This document shows, one piece after another, positions 21,601-33,143 of a DNA stretch of 64,000 bases. The first letter of the stretch is position 1. Every line of letters starts with the position of its first letter. The translations under genes and the position numbers were made by a program. The stretch comes from Hordeum vulgare subsp. vulgare (Eukaryota > Streptophyta > Magnoliopsida > Poales > Poaceae): the NCBI RefSeq assembly GCF_904849725.1, contig NC_058519.1, positions 533,456,316 to 533,520,315 of the forward strand. Reading direction: 5' to 3'. The notes beneath the pieces were generated by a model, which was not told where the DNA came from, did no database searches, and was given only the letters and a program-made list of their open reading frames with translations.

Positions 21601-21855
21601 GATATACATAACATCGGTACAAGCGGCACTGAATACCCAGCACCGTATGCCATTGTGTACCGAAACATGGCGATATTGGGTGTGGATGGCTTCAACACGC
21701 TTCCAGCGAACTGCATGACTCTGTGCTACATCTTCTTCGCTGCAGCTATTGCCATCAACCTGATAAGAGACAAGGGACAACGACAAGCCACGGCCACGCA
21801 TCAACATCAGCATGTAATTACAGCCACTTTCGAGGACACTTGTTTTGTAGGCTAG
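21601..21855 (+). pseudogene. YSL transporter fragment, unit 2
   Basis: Copy of 16605-16859 with the same early TAG. Confidence 0.55.
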
Positions 21856-22332
21856 AAGTTAGGTCCATGCAAACGAGAATTATCCGTATGAATCCAATTT
21901 CCAAAACGATTGTAGCTGTTCCTTCACAATGTAAAAAAGGAAGAGGAAAAGACTCAAGAGGCAGAACAACAGATTAGGTGTAGCAGAATTTAACATTTTT
22001 TCTGCCTTGTGTAACTATGGCATGTTGTTCTGCCTGGTAGGCTGCAAGTTGTGTACTTGTGAGTTGTGTGACATGTTCCTGCAAAAAGCAGGTGCTTCCA
22101 TTACTGATGTTACAATACAACTGTTTGTCTAGCCTCGGACTGAAGAAATGCACGTTCAGGTTCAGTTTCAGAACCCTGAACTCGCAACGACGAAGTTCCA
22201 TGTGTTGGAGAGTGTGTGTGTCCGGTGTGTTGTTCATGGCCCACCATCAGGAGAGTGCGTGTGTAATAAAAAAATGCAGTAGAAGTAACACACGGTGATA
22301 ATAATAAATAATTACAGACAAAACATTAAAAA

Positions 22333-22394
22333 TGCTCATTGGGGGAATCGAACCTATCACCTCGAGCAAATTAGTGCACCAACCAAACCAGCTG
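22333..22394 (-). other. tRNA-like sequence (B-box), unit 2
   Basis: Copy of 17337-17398. Confidence 0.35.
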
Positions 22395-22695
22395 ATCATA
22401 TACTTGTGATGTAAAGTCATATACTTGTGATGTAAATTCTTAAGTATATAATTATTTACTTCACTTCAGGGAGGTTGTAATTAAAAATTAGGAAAATATA
22501 TTAACTAGCGTCACAAAAAAAATTCTTTTGTACAGATAAGTCGAGTCATAAACATTTAGATCATCTACATACGGAATCTAACCAAAGTATACAGTGCAAC
22601 GATAATAATAAATAAATAATTACAGACAAAACATTAAAAGAATTATATAGATAAGTCGAGTCATAAACATTTAGAGCATATGCAGTCGGAAACTA

Positions 22696-24741
22696 CGGTG
22701 AATTTCATTGTTTTATGACATTTTATGTATTTGACATTTTTTTTATGACAAACTACTAAAATACAAGCCGAACGTGACAGAACGTGCATAATAGGCCATT
22801 CGGGTACAAGCCGAAAGGTTCAGTCTCTTACCACGTTTTTGTTTTCACTTTCTTCAATTGCTCAAAAGAAATTCTAAAACATTGTATCATACTCGAAAGA
22901 ATGGACGCCAAATTTCATTGATTTATGGCATTCTATATATTTTAAAAACACTAAAATACAAGTCGAGCGTGACGCAACGTGCATACAGTGTCGAAATTCG
23001 TTTAAATTTTGCATATACGACCAGCATGGGCATGCACATTTATTGGCCAAATTTTGTGTGATTTCATGCATGGTCAAATAATTGACCATGTTCATGGTAG
23101 GGGTTCGGGTACAAGCCGAAAGGGTGACTCTCCTAGCACGTATCTTTTAATTTTCTTCAATTGGTCCAAAAACAAATCTAATACATTGTACTCCCTCCGT
23201 TCCTAGATGTAGGGTATATAGTTTTTTGTGAAAAAATTCAGATTATAAGGTGTATTCATTTGATTGACACTTTTGCCCCTGCAATAGCTAGTCCCACGCT
23301 TGGCCTTCCTAGAAAAAAGGAGATTACATATGACGTTGTGCATGTTGTGGTTAGGTAAGATTTGTGGTTAGTTAAGAAAAAGATTAGCCGCGCGGGAGAG
23401 AGTAGGGAGGAGACGCGCGCCATGTTGATCGCGGGAGAATGCGCGGAGCAAAGGGGTGGCTGCGATTGGGGGAGTCTTTCCCTGAGGATCGGGGCAGAAT
23501 GCGCCATCGTAGGATTTCTAGGATTTGTTACGCTAAACAAACTCAACTACCGAGAGAGAGGATCCAGGATTCCGTTTATTCTTCCCTACTCTCACGTGAT
23601 TATGGTAGGGGCATTGACGTCCAAAACCAACGAAAGTTCCTTTTCCAGGCCATGCGTTAATATTGGTGTAAAAAACTATACACCCTTCATCTAGGAACGG
23701 AGGGAGTATCATAGTGGAAAGAATGGATGCCAAATTTCATTGTTTTATGGCATTGTATGTATTTTTATGTATTTTCGAAGTAAAAACACTAAAAAACAAG
23801 TCGACCGTGACACAACGTGCATAGGTGTCGAAATTCGTTTAAATTTTGCATATACGACCAACATGGGCATGCACATTTATTGGCCAAATTTTGTGTGATT
23901 TCATGCATGGTCAAAAATTGACCATGTTTATGGTAGGGGTTCCGGTACAAGCCGAAAGGTGACTCTCCTAGCACGTATCTTTTAACTTTCTTCAATTGGT
24001 CCAAAAACAAATCTAATACATTGTATCATAGTGGAAAGAATGGATGCCAAATTTCATTGTTTTATGGCATTGTATGTATTTTTATGTATTTTTGAAGTAA
24101 AAACACTAAAATACAAGCCGAACGTGACGCAACGTGCATACTTTGTCGAAATTCGCTTAAACTGTGCATATACGACCAGCATGGGCATGCACATTTATTG
24201 GTCAAATTTTGTGTGATTTCATGCATGGTCAAAAATTGACCATGTTCATGATAGGGGTTCGGGTACAAGCCGAAAGGGTGACTCTCCTAGCACGTTTCTT
24301 TTCACTTTCTTCAATTGGTCCAAAAACAAATCTAATACATTGTATCATAGTGGAAAGAATGGATGCCAAATTTCATTGTTTTTTGGCATTGTATGTATTT
24401 TTGAAGTAAAAACACTAAAATACAAGCCGAACGTGACGCAACGTGCATACGGTGTCGAAATTCGTTTAAATTTTGCATATACGACCAACATGGGCATGCA
24501 CATTTATTGGGCAAATTTTATGTGATTTTATTCATCCCAAAATTAGACCATATTCATAGTAGGTCGTTCGGGTACAAGCCAAGTGGTAGTCTCCGTACGT
24601 TTCTTTTCTCTTTCTTCTATTGGTCCCAAAAATTTAAAGTACATCATATCATAATGAAAAAAAGGATGCCAAATTTCATTGTTTTATGGCATTATATATA
24701 TTTTCTATGCATTTTCGATGGAGAAAAACCCTAAAATAGAA
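22696..24741 (+). repeat. 318-bp tandem array, unit 2
   Basis: Copy of 17700-19745 at offset 4,996. Confidence 0.9.
23191..23706. mobile_element. 516-bp Stowaway/Mariner-type MITE, unit 2
   Basis: Copy of 18195-18710. TA flanks are kept. Confidence 0.85.
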
Positions 24742-24934
24742 TTCATGAAAAAAGAGAGTCACGTACAATTTTAAGAAAAAACTTGATACTATGAATGGAA
24801 CTGATCGTGCAGCACGGGAGTTACGTACAACTCTCAGGAAAAAAAAGAGTTAGATATAGCTGCCATTATTCTCAGGATAAAATAATAACAGAAACCACGC
24901 TCGCGTCCTTATCTAACCCACCCTACTATTCATT

Positions 24935-26862
24935 ATGGACGGCCATCAATCTAATCTGCCTCCAATTGCCGCCGCCACCATTTTCACGTTGTCCTCCAGA
25001 AACAGCCATGGAGCATCGTTCTTATCATTCGCCACCAAGGAAAACGCCATCAGGCAATCCGCCGCCATCAGGGAATGCGCCGCCACGCAATCCGCCGCCA
25101 TCAAGCAATCCGTCACCACGCAATCCGTCGCTCAACCCGCCAGCAGCCAATCCATCGCTTCCAGAGAACACACCAGCAGCCAATCCGTCGCGCAATCCGC
25201 CGCCATCAGGGAATCCGTCGCCATGCAATCCATCGCTCAACCCGCCAGCAACCAATCCGTCGCTTCCAGAGAAACACCAGCAGCCAATCCGTCGCTCAAT
25301 CCGCCACTGCCAGATAACTCGCCACCAGGCACTCTGCAAGCGAAATCTCAGGCAAAAAGAAACAAAGTAAGGAAATTCAGTACCTGGTTAATAGTACGAC
25401 AGACTATTTTGTTCCATAGATGTGCATAGTACATCAGAGTACTTTTTATTAGATTTGTATATTAGATCTATGTATTTTTCATACGCTAGATGCATATTGG
25501 AGCATTATTGTTTTCATTGTTGGCCTGCTTCAGTGTCACTGCTCAAAGAGTTCATCAAAATTAGCCCCACCACAAAAATTCTTATATGTTACCAGAAAAG
25601 CAGACAATATTTCTTACTACTCCAATCCGCATGGTTCGACATAATACTTAACCACAGCAGCCACTACTGCAATGGTGCTCTTGAAACCATGGTTCAGTCT
25701 TTGTCCCTAATCATGTTTCATCGGTACATACGTGCATGCTAACAAACTAACCCAACGCTCCACTTGACGCCTGGTTGCATCCATCAACCAGCCACCCAGC
25801 TGTACACTATAATGCATATACCCTCTGGCAGCTGGACCGCCGGGATATAGGGAGCATATACACCCCAAATCCAAAACGCCACTCCTGACTATTTAGTCCT
25901 TATTTCATAGTTGTCACATGTGCAATCGAAATTTGGTTGAAGGAACTCTACAACAAAGACATATGGTTTACTGCTATCATCTTTATTATGTATATAATGC
26001 TAATTGATATCTTTTTGATCCAATGATTAGGAAACACAAGCATGTTCCCTTATAGCATATCATAGAGTAATTAAAGAATTCACCGATGACCAAAGAAAAA
26101 TCATAGCAGATGTGCAGCTAGATGGCTTACTGAGGATCCTACTTGTCACACTTCGAAGGAACATGTGCAGATCTATAGCAGAGCTATACGACCCCACTTG
26201 TGACGCCTTCATCATTGATGGGGAACCACTAACCATGACCACTCGGGACGTGGAGCAAATATTTGGTATTCCTGCACGGGGATTCATATGGCTTGAACCT
26301 GAAGGAAAAGATGTCAGCCGGATATACAGAGAGTTAGAAGCACATGGAGAGCATAGAATAACTTTTGCACAGCTGCAGAAAACCTTAAAAGCACATATAA
26401 AGACAAACGAACATGGGATGTATTTTCTCCGACCCTTCATTTTATATTCAATTGGTTGCGAAAAACTTGATAATTGGAAGGATTTTGACATCAACACTTG
26501 GACAGTTAAAGTTATCAAAAATATACCACAACAGCTAGACAGGTACCTGTACACAACATTTAAAACCACACATTTAGTTTTGGTACTAAAAAATAGTTAT
26601 AACAATCCATATGATTGCAGCATGTCATGTGGGCTTTTTTCGGTAAAGAACATGGAAAAGTTTACAGGCAATGATCTAGATGGAGCCTACACAGCAATAC
26701 GATGTCCACACTTATTTTAACCATATCATTCGCAATTTTACAGTTGTCAAACTAACTCAACCTATTATGCAGGATGACATCCCCAGGTTCAGGAAACAAC
26801 TCAGCGCCCTCCTAGTGGAGTCTACATTCAACTCAACAGGACGGCGAAACGGCGAGGAGTAG
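24935..26862 (+). CDS. PMD/Ulp1-like plant protein, four-exon model (368 codons)
   Basis: The model joins exons 24935-25366, 26031-26542, 26621-26693 and 26773-26862. All joins are in frame and the stop is TAG 26860-26862. Exon 1 is low-complexity (QSAAIRE, SQSVAQ repeats). Exon 2 resembles the plant mobile domain (PMD) of transposon-related proteins: LYDPTCDAFIIDGEPLTMTT, then RDVEQIFGIPARGF. It then passes to VKNIPQQ. Splicing 26543-26620 gives PQQLDSMSCGLF, which resembles the Ulp1/C48 SUMO-protease active-site Cys segment. Exon 4 (DDIPRFRKQLSALL) fits a C48 C-terminus. The last intron needs a GC donor (26694). The C48 His/Asp region is missing, so protease activity is unlikely. The exon 1 frame depends on a 1-bp deletion in this copy, and an ATGGAG at 25006 is an alternative start. 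Intron 25367-26030 spans the duplication edge. Confidence 0.45.
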
Positions 26863-27147
26863 AAGATAGTCAAAGTCATTAATGAAGGATGAAGAGAGTT
26901 GAAAGTTGTTAGAATTTGCTAGTTTTTCTACAATAAAATTAGGATTAATATTTGTTTAAACTTTATGCTCGTATTTTTTATGTTGGGATTGAACTTTAGA
27001 AAGTTTTACAATGAATTTTGTGTTTGTTATGTGAATCAGTTGAAACGAATACACGTGTAATTGCATGACGCATATAGATAGTATTTATGCTTGTGTTTCT
27101 TACAGTTGTCGTTAGAAGATGAAAATCTATGCTTCTAGGGGAAATTT
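26863..27147. other. Downstream flank of PMD/Ulp1-like gene
   Basis: AT-rich, with AATAAAA at about 26932 as a possible polyadenylation signal. No further gene is seen. Confidence 0.35.
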
Positions 27148-27520
27148 ATGAGGGGAACAGAAATGGATTTCAGTTCTGACCAGCTTGGTGGTCCAATACC
27201 TACGCTTCCCATCAATATAAGGCTCAATTTAACCGGCGTGGATCTTAGTCAGAACAATTCAGTTGGCCCACTACCGTTAGACTTTGGAGCACCAAGATTT
27301 AAACACTTCTAAACTTAATGGGTCAATTACTGATTGCCTAGTCAACGAGTCCAGCACAAGCATGGCAGGTCTTAGTATCACTAATCTAATCTTAAGAAAC
27401 AACAACCTCTCGGGTGCATTTCCTTTGCTGCTGCAGAAATGTACACGACTTAGACAATAATCAGTTCTCTGGGACTTTACCAGCATGGATTGGGGAGAAG
27501 CTACTTACATGGAAAACAAG
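27148..27520 (+). pseudogene. LRR receptor-like protein fragment (frameshifted)
   Basis: Plant extracellular LRR repeats are readable in three successive frames: LGGPIPTLPINI and VDLSQNNSVGPLPLDFG, then NLILRNNNLSGAFPLLLQKC, then LDNNQFSGTLPAWIGEKL. The N-x-x-x-G-x-[IL]-P pattern is typical of receptor-like proteins and kinases. At least two frameshifts and no signal peptide, membrane segment or kinase are present, so it is a pseudogene scrap of about 3-4 repeats. It lies on the same strand as the PMD/Ulp1-like gene. 27521-27920 holds nothing recognised. Confidence 0.7.
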
Positions 27521-27920
27521 ATGCCATGAATGTTGGCGTCGACTGGAATCCTACAGGGTAGGCAGGGGCCTACTCTGCCAAAAACGACCAGCCTACGTAG
27601 TGGACGAGCAGTAGATGTCGGTTCCAAGGCCGAGCAGTAGACACCAGCGTTTAATGCTAGCTGCACAAGCATTGTGAATGACAGATTAGTCTTGTCATTT
27701 GTTGAAATAAAATAACAGAAACATATTAGAAATAATTAAGATTTAACATCAAGTACCTGACAATTGGCTCTATTTTCATCCAACCTTGTCAATGCATGAA
27801 AGTTCTTTGCTGGTAGGTTGGGCGCATATTTCAAACAGATCAAAGCACTACAAGAAGCAGATACTCCAAGTCAAACATGATAATAGCATAAATCAATAAC
27901 ACACTTAGCAAGCAAAAAAC

Positions 27921-27990
27921 CTGTCGATACTTAGTGTTACAGGGGTTCCCAACAACTATGACTTTCACATTCCGAGATGCAACTTTCAAT
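27921..27990 (-). pseudogene. NADP-malate dehydrogenase exon fragment
   Basis: On the minus strand, VASRNVKVIVVGNPCNT is readable (27933-27983). It matches from memory the segment of chloroplast NADP-dependent malate dehydrogenase that lines the cofactor pocket, where NPCNT replaces the NPANT of other malate dehydrogenases. AG precedes it (cattag|attg) and CAG|GT follows it, so it may be a spliced-size exon of about 70 bp. Neighbouring exons are not seen, so it is a captured scrap. Confidence 0.5.
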
Positions 27991-28670
27991 CTAATGTACA
28001 TGTTTTGCCCGGAAAAAAGGTTGTAGGTAAGCATTACGTAGACAGTCCGCATACCTGAAAATAAACAGCTGATATTCTGCAAAGAACTTTCTTCATATGT
28101 CCAAACATTAATGCCATTCAGGATTTGGTTAACAGTGAAAGAATTAAAAAAAACTTCAGAAAAGGTAAAAGCTTCGTTGATAACAAGGACAAAAGAATAA
28201 TACACTGTTCGGCCACACATATTAGTAATACTGGTGAACTCTATAGTTCCCTCTCCATCGAATATGCAAGAGGACAGGGCACATTTTGTATCAAAGGAAC
28301 CGCTTAGTTAAATATGAAAGTTTGAGATATACTTTCCTACAAAGAAAACTAATATGTCTCTTTACAGAATGGGTTCTTACTAATCCTAAGAGGAAGACAC
28401 CAACAACTTCTAGCATCCGCAAGAAAAATTCTGCATGATGCACACAGGAAGACATAGAACAAACCAATGCCTATGTACAAAACTAAACTGCAATCATCAA
28501 GACCAGGGAATCTTGCAACTTGGTCTAAAAAAGGGAAATCTTGAAGACCAGCACATGCTAGATTAGATATCTACAGCCAGACAACATCCACGCAAGCATT
28601 TCATTCGAGTTTGACGAATGAACCATCAAAGAAGGACGCAAGCGAGTTCTGGAATGAACATCTCCAAGAA
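27991..28670. other. Non-coding stretch in mosaic D
   Basis: Minus-strand frame 27840-28220 is open through the MDH scrap but has no other recognisable sequence. Nothing else can be supported. Confidence 0.4.
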
Positions 28671-28844
28671 TCACCAAGAAACAGAGCATTCGTCCCCAAA
28701 GAGGAGAAAAGATGGATTCATGACAACAATTGACGCATCTCTGAGTACTGTGATAGCAGCCTCGCCCACGGCCCCTGGTGCGGCGACTGCCTCGCTTGCG
28801 ACCCCGTCCTCGCCGCCGCAGGCAGCGCTTTCCGCACGGTCCAT
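28671..28844 (-). CDS. Small hypothetical ORF (57 codons), unrecognised
   Basis: The minus-strand ATG at 28844-28842 has GCC context before it. The frame reads MDRAESAACGGEDGVASEAV, then an AT-richer half (LRDASIVVMNPSFLLFGDEC), and stops at 28671. It lies at the edge of a GC-rich island that looks like a 5' leader and first exon. It may be the start of a truncated gene. Product unknown. Confidence 0.2.
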   Translation of the reverse strand: MDRAESAACGGEDGVASEAVAAPGAVGEAAITVLRDASIVVMNPSFLLFGDECSVSW

Positions 28845-29330
28845 GGCGCGAGCGTCTTCCCCGCCGCCTTAGCAGGCCTCGACCTCGAGGTCCTCGGCCT
28901 CTGCTCCGCCTTCTCCTGGGGTAGGTGCCGGCGGCGACGAGGAGGAGGAGCGGGAGTAGGAGGGGTAGGTGCCGGCGGCGACGAGGCAAAGGACCGAAAC
29001 CCTAGTAAGCGCACGACTCCGCGACGCCCGCGGCCGGCGCCGCTCCCCGCAGCGTGGCGACGACGACGAGGAGCGGGAGCAGGAGCGGGAGGTGCCGGCG
29101 GCTACGATGAGTAGGGGGCATGGATCTCTCTCTATGTGGCGGAGGAAGGGCCGCGGCGGCCGGAACCCTAGTGAGTGTGAGCGTAGTGGGGAACGAACTG
29201 GGAGGGCCGGGATGGGGGTGGAATGGACCAAACTGGCCTTCGCGGCCTCGCGGGCGGCTGTGTTTTTCTTCTTCCCAAAATGCCCTCGCCATGTCTTTGC
29301 TAGCGGACTCGAGCCGCGCGGTGCAGGCTT
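28845..29330 (-). other. GC-rich leader-like island with internal repeats
   Basis: GGTGCCGGCGGCGACGAGG occurs at about 28923 and 28968, and a variant lies at about 29091. Flanking AAACCCTAGT and AACCCTAGTG also repeat. This suggests an internal duplication. Open frames on both strands are low-complexity (Arg/Ser/Pro) and no domain is visible. The composition resembles a grass 5' UTR. Confidence 0.4.
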
Positions 29331-30344
29331 TACCGTTCACGATTCCATCTGTCGAACTGGGCAGTATAACTCACTCATCACCGTTTGTTAATTAAGATTT
29401 AACGACTGATATTTCACCCAGGGTACCGTAAAAGAGCTCAAGATTTAAGCCTGAACAATATCACTCCTGAACCTCGCCACCGCGGCGTGCGCGTGCCTCA
29501 GCGCGACGGGGCGGGTTTCCGCGCGGCTGGTGCACGAGAGCAGGGGTGGCTGCGGGGATGTTGCGAACATGCAAGCCTGCATTATATACTAATCACAGTG
29601 AGGCGATCATCCAAAATCGATTGCGTGCTAAACGTACAAGTTAATGGCGTTGTGGAGTGGTGTTTTCAACTGAACTACCAGCCGCTCGAGCGCGTCGTAT
29701 CTTGTAGTAGGTGTTGTAGGAGATGACAAATTTGTGACGGATCGCCCTCCACATCTCCACATGATCGCGTCGTGGTCTTGCCCGGGCATCCCGGTGATCA
29801 ACACATCACGGTAACTGTTTGGCACAAACATAAACAGAATTGGCACATCAACCTCAAGGACAGTGAAATCAAGGAGTTGTCTCATCAGTTACAAACCTCC
29901 GACGTGGCTGGCCTTCCATTGCAAAAGCTGACACCACGGCTTATGAAGAGTAAACCCTTTTCTGCAAGTGCAACAACACAAACATATTCAGCAAGAGGAC
30001 AGGACAGGAGAAACAGATTTGGTTGATGCTCACAACTAAAAACCTCAGAGCAACCAGAAGCAAAACGAAGAGGGGGGAGATATTCAGGAAGCCGCACACA
30101 GATGGGGTTAGCACTAGCACGGACCCTCCTCCTCCAAGAAATCACCGGGCAAGGAAAAGATCTCCACGAAGCGTTGAAAAGGGGAAAAAACTCACAAGAA
30201 ACGACTCGACAAGGAAAAGAAACCTCACAGGAACCAAAACGAAACAGATCTTCAGGAAGGAAAAACCTCATGTCAGCACGCACCCTCGTCCAAATCACCA
30301 AAAAGAAGGAAAACCGACCATGGAGAAGTCGATCAATGCGGGAG
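29331..30344. other. Mosaic D, no recognised gene
   Basis: A minus frame 29628-29885 (VPNSYRDVLITGMPGQDHDA) is open but not recognised. The rest shows nothing. Confidence 0.35.
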
Positions 30345-30690
30345 GACGAACGTAGATCGCTTCATCATCAACCAAAGAGGCTAATCCTACCGCTGCATAA
30401 ACAGAAAGGACGAGCGCAGATGCCTACCGCTCGGACGAACGCAGATCACTTCATCATGAACCAAATCCTACCGCTGCATAAACAGAAAGGACGAGGCAGA
30501 TGCCTACCGCTCGGACGAACGCAGATCGCTTCATCATGAACCAAATCCTACCGCTGCATAAACACAAAGGACGAGCGCAGATGCCTACCGCTCGGACGAA
30601 CGCAGATCGCTTCATGAACCAAAGAGGCTAATCCTACCGCTGCATAAACACAAAGGACGAGCGCAGATGCCTACGACTGCTGCTTGAACC
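30345..30690 (+). repeat. 80-86 bp tandem repeat, about 4 units
   Basis: CGCTGCATAAACA occurs at 30391, 30472, 30552 and 30638 (steps 81, 80, 86). It is followed by AAAGGACGAG and CTACCGCTCGGACGAACGC. No other copy is seen in the window. Open frames across it follow the repeat. Confidence 0.85.
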
Positions 30691-31587
30691 AACAACACGA
30701 ACACGGATTCTACTTTCTACGGCTGCATGATAGAAAAGGACTAGCACAGATGCCGACAGATGCTTGAACGAACGCAAATTCTAAACCAAAAGGAAGAAGA
30801 TACCGCTGCGTCCTCACTCCTCAGGACCCGCTCGTCGTCCTCCCCCAACAAAACGAAACCGGAGATAGTGCAAAAGAAACAAGAACAGAAACGAAATCAA
30901 TCCGGGGCTTCGCAAGAGGGAAGAGGCGAGGGAAGAATGGAACGGGGAGGAAAAAGAAAAGGAAAAAAAGCGTGCAGGGATCCGTCTCACCTTTTCGCTG
31001 ACTGCGTGGGAGAGAATGGAAGGGAAGCGGTTGGGCTTTGCGCACGGAAGGGCAGAGCGGAGCAGAGAGTTGGTGTGCATGCATATAAAGCATCTCAGTT
31101 TCCTCTCGCGCCGTTGGATCGCCCTCCCTGCCAGCTGGGGAGCATCCAACGGTTCAGCCCACGGCTTGCCTCGGACGTCACATATGGCTGCTCCGTCCCA
31201 ATCCGAATCCAATGCCAGTAGCCGCGTCGTACAAAATGTACTCCACTTACACCATCTAACGGATTCCATAAACTGGTCAAATCCGTGAAAAAAATGTTTA
31301 CAGTTTCGGTTGAAAAAATGACATGGAATAGACTTCGTAAAACTTGTTCGACCCATAAAACTTTTTATGGGGCACGAAAACTTTATATGTATAGTTTTCA
31401 AGGCAATATTCAGTTCAACCCGTAAACCGGTCAAACCTCGTCGGAGTAGACGCGCCGCCGCAGAACTGACCGGAATGTACCTCATACTCACCGAAATCCG
31501 TCGCCGCACGTCGGAAGAAGCTGTTGCACGCCTGAAATTGTCGCCGACGGTCCAAATTGCGGCATATTCGACCTCCACTATTGAGAT
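30691..31587. other. Mosaic D, right part, no recognised gene
   Basis: Long overlapping frames on both strands (for example minus 30814-31578) lack motifs. The sequence resembles a promoter or leader (TATAAAG near 31083) but no coding exon can be named. Confidence 0.35.
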
Positions 31588-33117
31588 TGTTGGAAATATG
31601 CCCTAGAGGCAATAATAAATTGGTTATTATTATATTTCCTTGTTCATAGTAATCGTTTATTATCCATGCTATAATTGTGTTGATTGAAAACTCAGATACA
31701 TGTGTGGATACATAGACAACACACTGTCTATAGTGAACCTGTGAAGAACTAGCTCCTGGGCACTGTAATTTACCAGGTTGACCTAGTCTGCAAATATTCC
31801 AAAATGCACCAATCATTTGATCTTGAATGGGTGTGAGAAGACACAAGGCTCCCTCTTGGATTGAACAATAGGGTATGTACATCTAGATCAGTAGTGCCCC
31901 TTGTAATGCCCCAGATGTAACCCTTGTCATATTTGGAAACCTTTCCTATTTGAAACCATGATGTCAATGCTATAAGAGTTATCATTTCATGTGGCTTTGT
32001 TTTGTGTCTCCAACTTGCATCATGGCATTCACTTGCATGCATGTCATTCCATTGTGATGTTGTTATAGCTTGATCCTTTATGAGTGCAAGTGTGTTGTGA
32101 TGATGTGATGATGATTTCCAAACATTAGTTGTTTTCAAATAAGGTTTCAATATCCCTTCTCCATTATTTATTTGAGCTCATGTTTTAACTTGCTCAAAAC
32201 CTGTATTAAAAATGTTGATCTTTTAGTGTGTTACCTTGTGATTGAGGGGTATTGTTTTGGGGTTCTAAAACTTAAGCTAAAGGGGGTTTTATTTACAAAA
32301 ACAGTATACTAAATTCTGTTTTGAATTTAATTTAGTTCCTCCAAAAATCAGATTTATATTTTATTTAAATAGGTCATAATTCCCTTATGTCCTAGGTATT
32401 TTTATTTTGTTTTCTTCAAACCCATGTGTGGTTGTGTGCATTTTTGATTGAAGGTGTTATTTAAAATAGGAAAACCCCCTTTTTATTTTTTCAGAGAGGC
32501 CAGGTGGGCTGGCTCCCTCCTCTCTCCCTGGCCCATCGGCGCTAGCCCATCCAACGACCGTCTCCTTCCTCGCGCGACGTCACCACTGTACGACAGAAGC
32601 TCCACCGCCGATCTCTTCTCCCCTTCGATCTTGTGGCTCCTAGCACGCCTCCTGAGGTCATTTAAGCAGCCAGGCCCCCTCCTCGCAACCCTAAGGCTTC
32701 ATTTTCCTCCTCCTCTCCTCTGTGGCGCCGTCGGGGCTGGCTCCCGAGCAGCTCCAACTCCATGTCCGTGTTAGCTTGTCTAAGCCTGCTGCACCCGTCG
32801 CTAGTTCAGTTAAGTTCAGAATAAGCTAGGATAGTTAGTTTGCTTCCACCTTGTTCTTAGCTAGGTTAGTTTTGCTTTCGGTTGCAGCGCCAGGAGACGC
32901 GGGATGTGCGATCTCTGGCGGGTTTGTAGCGTCGACCGAGGGTGCTCGAGAACGTGGGATGGCATGACCTAGTAGCTGAGCATCACTTGCGGCATGATCG
33001 GATCTCACTGAATAAAGGGGACATAACAGAAAAGCTGCACAGAGTTCGCAGCGCAAAAAACACTCTCCCTCTCGCCATTGTCTCGAGCTCCTCCTCTTTC
33101 CAGACTTAGCAACAACA
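31588..33117 (+). repeat. Composite 5' LTR-like region
   Basis: 31588 to about 31730 is an Angela-like LTR head, divergent from the 3' LTR. 31902 onward starts TGTAATGCCCCAGATGTAAC, which looks like the start of a gypsy-type LTR. From about 32500 it is CT-rich and leader-like, and it ends CAACAACA just before the primer binding site. It is a mosaic, not a true pair of the 3' LTR. Confidence 0.5.
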
Positions 33118-33119
33118 AT

Positions 33120-33131
33120 TGGCATCAGAGC
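33120..33131 (+). promoter_or_regulatory. Primer binding site (tRNA-Met type)
   Basis: TGGCATCAGAGC differs by one base from the plant Copia consensus TGGTATCAGAGC, which is complementary to initiator tRNA-Met. It sits directly after the LTR-like CAACA end. Confidence 0.85.
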
Positions 33132-33143
33132 TAGTCAAGATCG

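Larger units (their letters stand above)
20906..25901 (+). repeat. Tandem duplication unit 2 (4,996 bp)
   Basis: Direct copy of 15910-20905. It starts mid-exon in the FAR1-like fragment, so the 5' exon, intron and ATG of that gene are missing here. It ends where single-copy intron sequence resumes at 25902. Confidence 0.95.

Noticed and set aside
30814..31578. 254-codon minus-strand frame
   Set aside because: Runs through leader-like low-complexity sequence. No motif, and plus-strand frames of similar quality overlap it.
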